From: Verrucomicrobia bacterium UBA1727
GTDB lineage: Bacteria > Verrucomicrobiota > Kiritimatiellia > RFP12 > UBA1067
Length of the DNA stretch: 19,591 nucleotides
Direction: 5' to 3'
Assembly (NCBI GenBank): GCA_002315875.1
Contig: DCIL01000106.1
Location: forward strand, 154-19,744
Part shown: positions 6,968 to 14,052 of the stretch, piece by piece
Layout: every line of letters begins with the position of its first letter
Position numbering within the stretch: position 1 is the first letter of the stretch
Position numbers and translations under genes: made by a program
The notes under the pieces: model-generated
The model's input: the letters and a program-made list of their open reading frames with translations, nothing else
What the model was told of the DNA's origin: nothing
Databases searched by the model: none

Positions 6968-8602
6968 TCAGTTCTTGTTTCCGCCGAAGCGCTCTGGATC
7001 CTTAATGGACGGATCGGACTCCTCGAAATCGAAGTCCTTGCCTGGAAGAATGGCATTGAGAATGATGCCCGTGAGCGCACCGACCGCAAGGCCGGAAAGC
7101 GCGAAGTTGACGCCGAACGCGGTGAACTTGATCGCCTGCGCCGCGGAGAACGAGATGCCGAGCGTCAAGACGAGGATCACCGCCGCGATGAGCATGTTGC
7201 GGGACTTTCCGAGATCAACCTGCTTCTCGACGAGATTACGAACGCCGACCGCGGAGATCATTCCGTAGAGGACGAACGAAACGCCGCCGATCGTAGCCGC
7301 GGGAATCGTGGCGATGAATGCGGAGAACTTCGGACAGAACGAGACGAGGATCGCAAGGCACGCCGCGATGCGGATCACCTTCGGATCGTACACCTTCGAC
7401 AGCGACAGGACGCCTGTGTTCTCTCCGTACGTCGTGTTCGCCGGCGCACCGAACGCCGCCGCGAGCGCAGTGGCAAGACCATCGCCGAGCATCGTGCGGT
7501 GAAGTCCGGGATTCGCGAAGAAGTTGCGCTTCACCGTCGAGGAGATCGCCGAAATGTCGCCGACGTGCTCCATGATCGTTGCGAAAGCAATCGGCACTAC
7601 AATCGCGAGCGCAGTGACGAGAAGCCCCGTATTGCAGTTAGAGAACACCGGGAAGACCGTGTTCGACCACTGGACGGGAAGTCCGATCCAGGCGGCCTTC
7701 GCGACATTGGAATAGTCGATCTTGTCCGCCAATCCGCAGAATCCGAGAAGCACCGCGGAGATGTACGAGCAGATCACACCCATCAGAATCGGAATGATCT
7801 TGAGCATGCCAGAACCGAAGATCGAGAAGATGATTACGGCGATGATGGCGACGAGTGCAACGAGCCAATTGGTCGTGCAACTGTTGATCGCGACCGGCGC
7901 GAGGACGAGCCCGATGCCGATGATGATGGGACCGGTCACGACCGGCGGGAAGAACTTCATCACCGTCTTCACACCGCACGCCTTGACGAAGCCGGCGACG
8001 ATGAAGTAGATGACTGCCGACGCCATCACGCCGATGGAGGCGTACTGCAGGGCGACACTCTTCGTCAGCTCCTTGTATCCTTCGGTGCCGCAGAGTCCCG
8101 TAAGCGCGAAGTATCCCGCGAGGAACGCAAAGGACGAACCGAGGAACGCCGGAACCATCCGCTTGGTGAGGAAATGGAAGAGAAGCGTACCGAGACCGGC
8201 GAAAAGCAGAGTCGCGCTCGGGGAAAGTCCGGTGAGAATCGGCACGAGAATCGTCGCACCGAACATCGCGAACATGTGCTGCACGCCGAGAACGCCCATC
8301 TTCGGAATTCCGAGGACGCGCGCGTCGTAGATCGCATCGCTGGCCTCGTACTTCTCCCAGAGCTTGGCAATCACCGCGGAGATCGCGTCGGACTCGTCGA
8401 TATCCACGATTCCGTCGGCCGCCACGTCGATCAGCAGCTGCTTGAACTTGGCAAGATCCTTGTCGTGTGCCGCAAGCGGCTCGACGAGACCGATCAGCAT
8501 CTCGACCTCTTTGATGTCACACTTGCCGTCGGCATAGACGAACTTCTCAATGGAAGTCAGCAACGCCGCAAATTTTACTTTTTCTTCAGCTGTGAATGCC
8601 AT
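6968..8602 (-). CDS. UraA-type uracil permease with N-terminal TerB-like domain
   Basis: A 544-residue inner-membrane nucleobase:H+ symporter of the NCS2 family, against about 430 residues for UraA. Residues 1-88 are a soluble helical TerB-like module. From about 96 the sequence follows UraA closely: GVQHMFAMFGATILVP (106-121), FLGSSFAF (153-160), EHVGD (345-349) and NTTYGENTG (389-397). Glu345 and Glu394 are 49 apart, as are the uracil-contacting Glu241 and Glu290 of E. coli UraA; the UraA His245 position is Asp349. The permease N-terminus is cytosolic in this family, so the module should face the cytosol. The start has no good Shine-Dalgarno (only AAAG close by), hinting at coupling to the gene 27 bases upstream. 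Function is confident; exact substrate (uracil versus other nucleobase) is inferred. Confidence 0.93.
   Translation of the reverse strand: MAFTAEEKVKFAALLTSIEKFVYADGKCDIKEVEMLIGLVEPLAAHDKDLAKFKQLLIDVAADGIVDIDESDAISAVIAKLWEKYEASDAIYDARVLGIPKMGVLGVQHMFAMFGATILVPILTGLSPSATLLFAGLGTLLFHFLTKRMVPAFLGSSFAFLAGYFALTGLCGTEGYKELTKSVALQYASIGVMASAVIYFIVAGFVKACGVKTVMKFFPPVVTGPIIIGIGLVLAPVAINSCTTNWLVALVAIIAVIIFSIFGSGMLKIIPILMGVICSYISAVLLGFCGLADKIDYSNVAKAAWIGLPVQWSNTVFPVFSNCNTGLLVTALAIVVPIAFATIMEHVGDISAISSTVKRNFFANPGLHRTMLGDGLATALAAAFGAPANTTYGENTGVLSLSKVYDPKVIRIAACLAILVSFCPKFSAFIATIPAATIGGVSFVLYGMISAVGVRNLVEKQVDLGKSRNMLIAAVILVLTLGISFSAAQAIKFTAFGVNFALSGLAVGALTGIILNAILPGKDFDFEESDPSIKDPERFGGNKN
8339..8602 (-). 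other. TerB-like domain of the uracil permease (residues 1-88)
   Basis: Helical segment with two motifs, DGKCDIKE (Asp25 to Glu32) and DGIVDIDE (Asp63 to Glu70), whose first Asp residues are 38 apart. The D-G-x-hydrophobic-D-x-x-E pattern is half of an EF-hand-like loop and is typical of TerB/DjlA-N domains. Confidence 0.7.
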
Positions 8603-8629
8603 AACTTTATTGATTTGGAGGTTTGAGTC

Positions 8630-9922
8630 TTAGGATTGCGCCTTGGAAGAGTTCAGAAGTCCGCTGCGCTTCGCGACAATATAAGTGCAGACATTATCGC
8701 CGGTTACGTTGCAGCAGGTTTCAAACATGTCAAGGATGGGATTGATTCCGAGACAGAGCGCGACAATCATCGTCACCTCGTTGGCCGGAAGCCCCATCGC
8801 CTCAAGCACCATGAACAGCAGGAACACGGACCCCCCGGGTATGCCGCCAGCACCTACCGAAGCAAACATGATCGAAAGGCACAGCGTGCCGATCTGAACC
8901 ACCGAAAGCTGATGCCCGAACATATTCGCCGCAAGTATTACGAAGACCGGAAGGTGCACGCACACTCCGTCCATATTGACGGTCGCACCCATCGGCAACG
9001 AGAAGGACGAGAGCTTGCGGTCGATGCCGGCTTCGTCCGCCGCCATGAAGGAAACCGGCAGGGTTGCCGCGGAAGAGCGCGTGACGAACGCGGTCAGAAT
9101 CGGCTGGCGGAACTTGGCCAGTACCTTGTACGGATTCTCGCGGCAGAAGAGAAAGATCGCAAGCGGATAGATCACGAAGATCATCGCGAGGACACAGACA
9201 GCGACACAGACCGTGATCTTCATATACGGACCGAACAGCAGCGTTCCGTTCTGCGCGAAGTTCACTACCGAAAGCGCGAAGACTCCATAAGGGAAGTACT
9301 CGACGACACACTGAATCATCCTGAACGAGACGTGCTGGAAGCCCTCGCAGATGTGAATCGCGATCTTCACCGCCTGCGCAACTTCAGGACGCTCCTCGCC
9401 GTGGTCAATTATCCAACGGGCGCAGATGCCGAAGAAAATCGCGAACACGATGATGGGAAGGAACTGCCCGTTCGCCAATGCCGAAAACGGATTCTGGAAA
9501 AGCCCGATGATGAAGGACGCGAGCGACGCCCCCGCTCCGTTACCGCCCATTGAAGCAACTGCGGATAAGTTGCCGCTCGCCACTTCCGCCGCCTTCTCCA
9601 TCGAAGGATTGAGAAGATACGCCATTGCAACGCCGAAGACGGTCGCAAAAAGCGAAGTCGCAGTGTACCAAAGCAACACCGATCCGCCGACCTTGCCGGA
9701 CGACTTGAGCGGCAACGACGCCGCGCCTACGATCAGCGAGAACAGGATGATCGGATACACGACCATCTTGAGCATCGCCACCAGCACATCACCGAAAGGC
9801 GCAATCCACGGCAATATCTTCTTGGCGGTTTCCGGCGCGCAGCACTCGGACAACACCAGACCCAAGGCAGTGCCCAGCACAAAGCCGATGAGAATCTTCA
9901 CTACCAAGGGTAACTTCTTCAT
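8630..9922 (-). CDS. DAACS-family sodium/proton symporter, substrate unclear
   Basis: A 430-residue inner-membrane transporter of the dicarboxylate/amino acid:cation symporter family. The HP1 tip SSAATLP (283-289), NMDG (316-319), HP2 region SVGAGGIPGG (355-364) and the TM8 motif DMFETCCNVTGD (398-409) are visible. In Glt_Ph the equivalent TM8 stretch carries Arg397, which binds the acidic side chain. Here that position is Glu401, and the NMDGT Thr is Val. Glutamate, aspartate or dicarboxylate transport in the usual mode is therefore doubtful, and a neutral or cationic substrate is more likely. It overlaps apt by ATGA and lies between purine and uracil salvage genes, which may point to a substrate linked to nucleotide metabolism. 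It lacks the TerB-like module of its neighbours. Confidence 0.88.
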   Translation of the reverse strand: MKKLPLVVKILIGFVLGTALGLVLSECCAPETAKKILPWIAPFGDVLVAMLKMVVYPIILFSLIVGAASLPLKSSGKVGGSVLLWYTATSLFATVFGVAMAYLLNPSMEKAAEVASGNLSAVASMGGNGAGASLASFIIGLFQNPFSALANGQFLPIIVFAIFFGICARWIIDHGEERPEVAQAVKIAIHICEGFQHVSFRMIQCVVEYFPYGVFALSVVNFAQNGTLLFGPYMKITVCVAVCVLAMIFVIYPLAIFLFCRENPYKVLAKFRQPILTAFVTRSSAATLPVSFMAADEAGIDRKLSSFSLPMGATVNMDGVCVHLPVFVILAANMFGHQLSVVQIGTLCLSIMFASVGAGGIPGGSVFLLFMVLEAMGLPANEVTMIVALCLGINPILDMFETCCNVTGDNVCTYIVAKRSGLLNSSKAQS

Positions 9923-10677
9923 TTGCCTGGATACTTTACGAGTGTTTCGACCGAATACGCCTTGAGAAGATTCTCGCGCGCCTTGAAGCCCTCGAGCTCT
10001 ATCGGAAAGATCATCTTGACGACAACCCCGCCCAGACGTTCCACGAGCCGCGCCGTAGCCGCAGCAGTACCGCCGGTCGCCAGAAGATCGTCCATCACGA
10101 CAACCCGCTCACCCGGAATGATCGCATCGGCATGCATGTGGAGAGTGGCCGAACCATACTCGAGTTCGTAGGTCTCGGAAATCGTATCACGCGGCAACTT
10201 GCCCGGCTTGCGCACCGGCACGAAGGCCTTGCCGAACTTCGCCGCGATTGCCGCGCCGAAAATAAAGCCGCGCGATTCAGGCGCGGCAACGAGATCAAAC
10301 TTGATACCAGAAAGCTCCGAAGCAATCGCATCCAGCGCGAGATTGAAACCCTCGGCCGTATCGAGAATGCCCGTTACGTCGCGGAACAAAACCCCCGGCT
10401 TGGGAAAGTCGGGGATTTCTCGGACGTACTCTGCAAGTTTGAGTTTCGGATAAGCGAGCATATCAAGCGCCTCAAGGATGCTCCGTGATTCCTCTGGCGT
10501 CACGACCCCATCCTTCCGCACCTGCTGAAGCAGCTTCTCAAGCGCAATCGCATGCTCATTGCCCTTCAAGGCGAAGGGCTTGACCACGCGCAGAAGCATC
10601 GCCGTTTCGCCGAGGTCGATGATTCCATCGGCCTCAACGATCCGGCGCACTACCTCAAGCGTCTGTTGGAAATCCAT
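9919..10677 (-). CDS. apt: Adenine phosphoribosyltransferase with N-terminal TerB-like domain
   Basis: Makes AMP from adenine and PRPP in the cytosol. It has 252 residues, whereas ordinary Apt proteins have about 170-180. The Apt part begins near residue 80: KLAEYVREIPDFPKPGVLFR (80-99), AAPESRGFIFGAA (131-143), and the PRPP loop VVVMDDLLATGGTA (192-205). The first 78 residues are an added TerB-like helical module with two acidic motifs. The start at 10677 has GGAG nine bases upstream. No alternative Met occurs between residue 1 and the Apt domain except Met27 and Met73, so the module is translated as part of the protein. It sits 16 bases after the purine permease and overlaps the next gene by ATGA, so the three are co-transcribed. 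Confidence 0.95.
   Translation of the reverse strand: MDFQQTLEVVRRIVEADGIIDLGETAMLLRVVKPFALKGNEHAIALEKLLQQVRKDGVVTPEESRSILEALDMLAYPKLKLAEYVREIPDFPKPGVLFRDVTGILDTAEGFNLALDAIASELSGIKFDLVAAPESRGFIFGAAIAAKFGKAFVPVRKPGKLPRDTISETYELEYGSATLHMHADAIIPGERVVVMDDLLATGGTAAATARLVERLGGVVVKMIFPIELEGFKARENLLKAYSVETLVKYPGK
10444..10677 (-). other. TerB-like domain of Apt (residues 1-78)
   Basis: Two motifs, DGIIDLGE (Asp17 to Glu24) and DGVVTPEE (Asp56 to Glu63), are 39 residues apart. The second is the more degenerate, with Thr in place of Asp at position five. It aligns without gaps except one residue to the permease modules, including the final ES-x-x-I-x-x-x-L-D-x-L stretch. Confidence 0.7.
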
Positions 10678-10693
10678 ATCGCGCTGCTCCAGA

Positions 10694-12394
10694 TTACATC
10701 AGCGCGTATTTGGCGACGAAGAGAACCGTCAGCACATACATGATCCAGTGAATCTTCTTCGCCTTGCCCGCGAGGAGATTGATGAGCGTATAGCTGATGA
10801 CACCCGCCATGATGCCGTCCGAAATCGAATAGCAGAACGGCATGAAGGCGACCGTCAGGAAGGCCGGAATCGCCTCGCTCGGATCGCGGAAGTCGATCTC
10901 GGCGATCGAGGAGAGCATCAGATAACCGACCGTGATGAGCGCCGGCGCCGTCGCAAAGGCCGGAACCGCGAGAAACACCGGCGCGAAGACGAGCGAAAGC
11001 GCGAAGAGAACCGCCGTCGTGACTGCCGTAAGGCCCGTGCGGCCGCCAACCATCACACCCGCGGCGGACTCGACATAGGTCGTCGTCGTGGACGTTCCGA
11101 AGACGGCGCCGACGGACGTCGCAATCGCATCCGCACAGAGCGCACCGGAAATGCGGGGGAGCTTGCCCTCCTTGGTGAGGAAGCCGCCCTTCATCGAGAC
11201 ACCGATCAGCGTTCCAAGCGTATCAAAGAGATCCACGAAGAAGAACGCGAACATCACAACGAAGAAGTCGAGACCGGCGACAAGGGACCATCCCGAACCG
11301 GTGACCGTCGCGGCCCCGGCCGCGTCCTTCACGGTATGCGTCCAGGCGGACGGATTGAAGATCGCGCCAAGCGTCTGGCCGAACTGCGAGAACGAATCCG
11401 CAATGCCGGCGAACGTGAGCGCCGGATAAAGCGAGAAATAGCCCGCCTTCGGATCAGGCACGTAAATGCCCGCCGCCTGGCAGATCATACCGAGGCCCCA
11501 GGTAAGAAAGATGCCGTAAAGGATCGAACCCTTGACGTTGCGTGACATCATGACACCGGTGAGCACCGTGCCGACGACCGCGAGGAGCGCGCAGATGCCG
11601 TGAGTCGCGAACGCGACGTTCTTGAAGCTCACGAGGCCAACGAGCACCGCGTCGTTGTTGACGATTATCTTCGCGCACTGGAGAGCGATGAAGCAGATGA
11701 AGAGGCCGATGCCGGCCGCCACCGCCTTCTTTAGCGTAAAGGGAATGCAGTTGAAGATCGCCTCACGGACAGGAGTGAGCGAAAGCGCCAGGAAGACGAG
11801 ACCTTCCACGAACACCGCCAGCAGCGCAAACTGCCAGCTGTAGCCCATACCGAGGCACACGCCGAAAGTAAGAAACGCGTTGAGCCCCATTCCCGGAGCA
11901 AGCGCGAACGGATAATTCGACATCGCCGCCATCAGTATCGTGCCGACGAACGCCGCAAGGCAGGTCGCCACGAACACGCCGCCGCGCGGAATGCCGGCGA
12001 TGGACAGGAGGTTCGGATTGACGGCGAGGATGTACGCCATCGTCATGAACGTCGTAAGGCCGGCCACCAACTCAATCTTGAGCGTCGTGCGATTGCCGTT
12101 GAGCTTGAAAAGCTTGCCGAAAAAGCCCGTATCGGGTTCGGCAGCGTACATCTCGCGAGAAAGCCAATCGAGATAATAAATGATCTTGTCGGACTCATCA
12201 CGGTCAACGATGCCGTCCTGACGAACATCTACGATTAACTCGGCGAACTCTTTGAGCTCGGCATTGGCCGCCTCGTACTTCTTCGCCAGTTCCAACAGTA
12301 CTTCCGTCTCCTCAAGGTCAATTCGGCCATCGGCCGCCACATGATTGCGAATGTTCCTAACCTTGTCCAACAACTGTTTTTCTTGAGCGGTCAT
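10694..12394 (-). CDS. AzgA-type purine permease with N-terminal TerB-like domain
   Basis: A 566-residue inner-membrane permease for adenine, guanine or hypoxanthine, proton-coupled by family precedent. AzgA/GhxP-type proteins have about 430-455 residues. The transporter part starts near residue 90: AGLTTFMTMAYILAVNPNLL (111-130), APGMGLNAF, FFFVDLFDTLGTLIGV and FGTSTTTTYVESAAGVMVGG are all signatures of this subfamily. Residues 1-83 are the TerB-like module also seen in the uracil permease and Apt of this cluster. AGGAG lies five bases before the start. It is the first gene of the salvage block and has its own promoter candidate inside the end of the preceding GH172 gene. Which purine is carried cannot be told from the sequence. 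Confidence 0.94.
   Translation of the reverse strand: MTAQEKQLLDKVRNIRNHVAADGRIDLEETEVLLELAKKYEAANAELKEFAELIVDVRQDGIVDRDESDKIIYYLDWLSREMYAAEPDTGFFGKLFKLNGNRTTLKIELVAGLTTFMTMAYILAVNPNLLSIAGIPRGGVFVATCLAAFVGTILMAAMSNYPFALAPGMGLNAFLTFGVCLGMGYSWQFALLAVFVEGLVFLALSLTPVREAIFNCIPFTLKKAVAAGIGLFICFIALQCAKIIVNNDAVLVGLVSFKNVAFATHGICALLAVVGTVLTGVMMSRNVKGSILYGIFLTWGLGMICQAAGIYVPDPKAGYFSLYPALTFAGIADSFSQFGQTLGAIFNPSAWTHTVKDAAGAATVTGSGWSLVAGLDFFVVMFAFFFVDLFDTLGTLIGVSMKGGFLTKEGKLPRISGALCADAIATSVGAVFGTSTTTTYVESAAGVMVGGRTGLTAVTTAVLFALSLVFAPVFLAVPAFATAPALITVGYLMLSSIAEIDFRDPSEAIPAFLTVAFMPFCYSISDGIMAGVISYTLINLLAGKAKKIHWIMYVLTVLFVAKYALM
12146..12394 (-). other. TerB-like domain of the purine permease (residues 1-83)
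   Basis: Two motifs, DGRIDLEE (Asp22 to Glu29) and DGIVDRDE (Asp60 to Glu67), are 38 residues apart, the same spacing as in the uracil permease. Flanking segments are amphipathic and helical. Residues 84-95 form a linker to the membrane domain. Confidence 0.7.
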
Positions 12395-12424
12395 TTTTAC
12401 TCCTGTATAATTGACTACTGTCGG

Positions 12425-14044
12425 TTATTGAGCGGTATTATAACAAATCCGCCGCCTCGATTCAATTGGCGGCGCCCGGAAAACGTAATGCCAGCAGATT
12501 GAATCGTAGCGAAGACGGACGTCTGCCCAGTGCCATAGTTCCATATCGAAACGTATGGACGAGGTGTACGCAATGGCATCAAGCACACGGGCGCGGAAGT
12601 TTATGCTGTGCCCCCCGAATCCAACACCGCCGGAACCATTTGCATCGCCGTTGGGTTGGGACAAGAACGGATGCGAGAAAGGAATCCCCCAACACCAGGC
12701 ATAACCATAGTAATCCTCGGTTCCAGTGCCAAAAATTGATGGGTAGCGCTCTCCGTCCACCCAAATCTTCTCATCCCCCTCACCCCACCATTCCTTTGAC
12801 GAGTTCTCCACAATAGTCGATGATCCCACCACGACGCCCTTCCCCTGTCTCAAAAGATAGTTTACGTCATAGGGAAGCCCCTGCTTGCGCGTCGGCGCGT
12901 CGGGACGCGAAACGTAGTCCGCGGCAAAATACATGGATTGAGAATCCCATGCATAGTCCCCCTTCACCACCTTCGCATCCTTCACAATCACCGGACGATC
13001 ACCCCTATTCCTGATTTTCAGTTCGGCCGAACGTGCAAAAGGCATCACCCACCGACACGAAAGCAGCTTCTTGTCATTCGCGGATGTAAAGCGCGTTCGA
13101 TGGGGGTTCACGGACCAAATGCCTGTATTGAAAAACTGTCCAACGGGTAGCGACACTGTGGTTCTACCGTCAAATTTCAGTTGAATCTCCAGATCTCGCA
13201 GCTGAATCTCCTCGTTGGACCACATGAAAACCGACTGATCACGTGGACTCACCGATGAAAGCTGAATATACCGGATCGCTCCCGGCCCATTGAACGGAAC
13301 CGCCCTGCTCTCACCCGGAGCGAGTGTCGCGTCGAAGGATCTTGTCTCTCCTGAAGGAATCGTCTCGCTTGTACTCGAAAGTTCCGCATTAACCGCGGCA
13401 ATCTTCGCACGTACGGACTCGAAAATGTCACGAGACATACTCTCCACCTCTGTCCCCTGCGGCCAAGTATAGGTCTCAAAATTATAATAAAACCATATCT
13501 CCTTATAAAGCGGCTCCATCGTAACCTTTAGACGTCTGGCATAGGTAATGGGCAGATAAAGATTGAGTCCGCGACGATTGTGCTCCGCCTCGGGAGCGAG
13601 TCCGACCGAAAGCGGCGCTCCGCAAAGTCCAGTTCCGCCCACGAGATTCGTGGTAATCCCCTCGAACACCGGCTCCTGCGCCCCATCTATGTAAATGCGG
13701 AGTACGCTTTCGTAATGATGAGCACCGGCAATCCACGCGCGCACCAACGCTCCCGGACCCTCCGCGTCAACCAGCACATTCTCAACCCTACCCTGCGCAT
13801 TCGTTTCTGTACGCAGGTAATTGTTGAAATCCCAATTGGCGTACCAACTCGGCTTATCAGGAGAAACGGAGGCGCGCGACGTGCTGCTCCAAAGCCGGAC
13901 CTTTCCAACCACCTTCGGAAATCGCGTAAGCGCATCCCGATCCACCATCCGATCCAAAAGCGACGCAACCGTAATCGTCTCCGCGCACAGCGGAACGCAC
14001 AACGCCATCATCGCGGCACAGAGCAAACTCTTTCTGTAGCACAT
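12425..14044 (-). CDS. Secreted GH172 (DUF2961) glycoside hydrolase
   Basis: A 539-residue protein with a signal peptide (MCYRKSLLCAAMMALCVPLC, cleavage about residue 21). GH172 enzymes act on D-fructofuranosyl or D-arabinofuranosyl linkages. The family hallmarks are present near the C-terminus: EWWGEGDEKIWVDGE (418-432) and FGTGTEDYYGYAW (438-450). Glu422 and Glu443 are 21 apart, the same spacing as the catalytic pair reported for characterised GH172 enzymes, as I recall it. A jelly-roll type beta fold is expected. It lies eight bases after the GH20 gene and has a weak ribosome-binding site, consistent with translational coupling. Export to periplasm or surface is inferred from the signal peptide. 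Substrate is unknown. Confidence 0.87.
   Translation of the reverse strand: MCYRKSLLCAAMMALCVPLCAETITVASLLDRMVDRDALTRFPKVVGKVRLWSSTSRASVSPDKPSWYANWDFNNYLRTETNAQGRVENVLVDAEGPGALVRAWIAGAHHYESVLRIYIDGAQEPVFEGITTNLVGGTGLCGAPLSVGLAPEAEHNRRGLNLYLPITYARRLKVTMEPLYKEIWFYYNFETYTWPQGTEVESMSRDIFESVRAKIAAVNAELSSTSETIPSGETRSFDATLAPGESRAVPFNGPGAIRYIQLSSVSPRDQSVFMWSNEEIQLRDLEIQLKFDGRTTVSLPVGQFFNTGIWSVNPHRTRFTSANDKKLLSCRWVMPFARSAELKIRNRGDRPVIVKDAKVVKGDYAWDSQSMYFAADYVSRPDAPTRKQGLPYDVNYLLRQGKGVVVGSSTIVENSSKEWWGEGDEKIWVDGERYPSIFGTGTEDYYGYAWCWGIPFSHPFLSQPNGDANGSGGVGFGGHSINFRARVLDAIAYTSSIRFDMELWHWADVRLRYDSICWHYVFRAPPIESRRRICYNTAQ
12437..12465 (-). promoter_or_regulatory. Candidate sigma-70 promoter of the nucleobase-salvage block
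   Basis: TTGAAT (12465-12460), a 17-base spacer and a perfect TATAAT (12442-12437) lie inside the last codons of the GH172 gene. This gives a leader of about 35 bases before the purine permease ATG at 12394. No terminator is visible after the GH172 gene, so read-through from the glycan block is also possible. The leader is too short for a purine riboswitch. Confidence 0.6.
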
Positions 14045-14052
14045 CCTGCTTC

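Noticed and set aside
6928..7089. Upstream start for the barrel protein
   Set aside because: The extension lies within the uracil permease gene and would bury the clear signal peptide. The ATG at 6927 has AAGGA upstream.
6779..8626. Very long plus-strand open frame (615 codons) opposite the uracil permease
   Set aside because: It is antisense to a gene with full family motifs, is rich in Arg, Asp, Glu and His as expected from the reverse of a GC-rich membrane protein, and has no recognisable domain.
9919..12394. Classic tellurite-resistance (ter) operon
   Set aside because: TerB-like modules occur, but only as fusions to salvage proteins. There is no TerC, TerD or TerZ homologue in the window.
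12395..12436. Purine riboswitch in the leader of the permease gene
   Set aside because: The leader is only about 35 bases and shows no aptamer-like helices.
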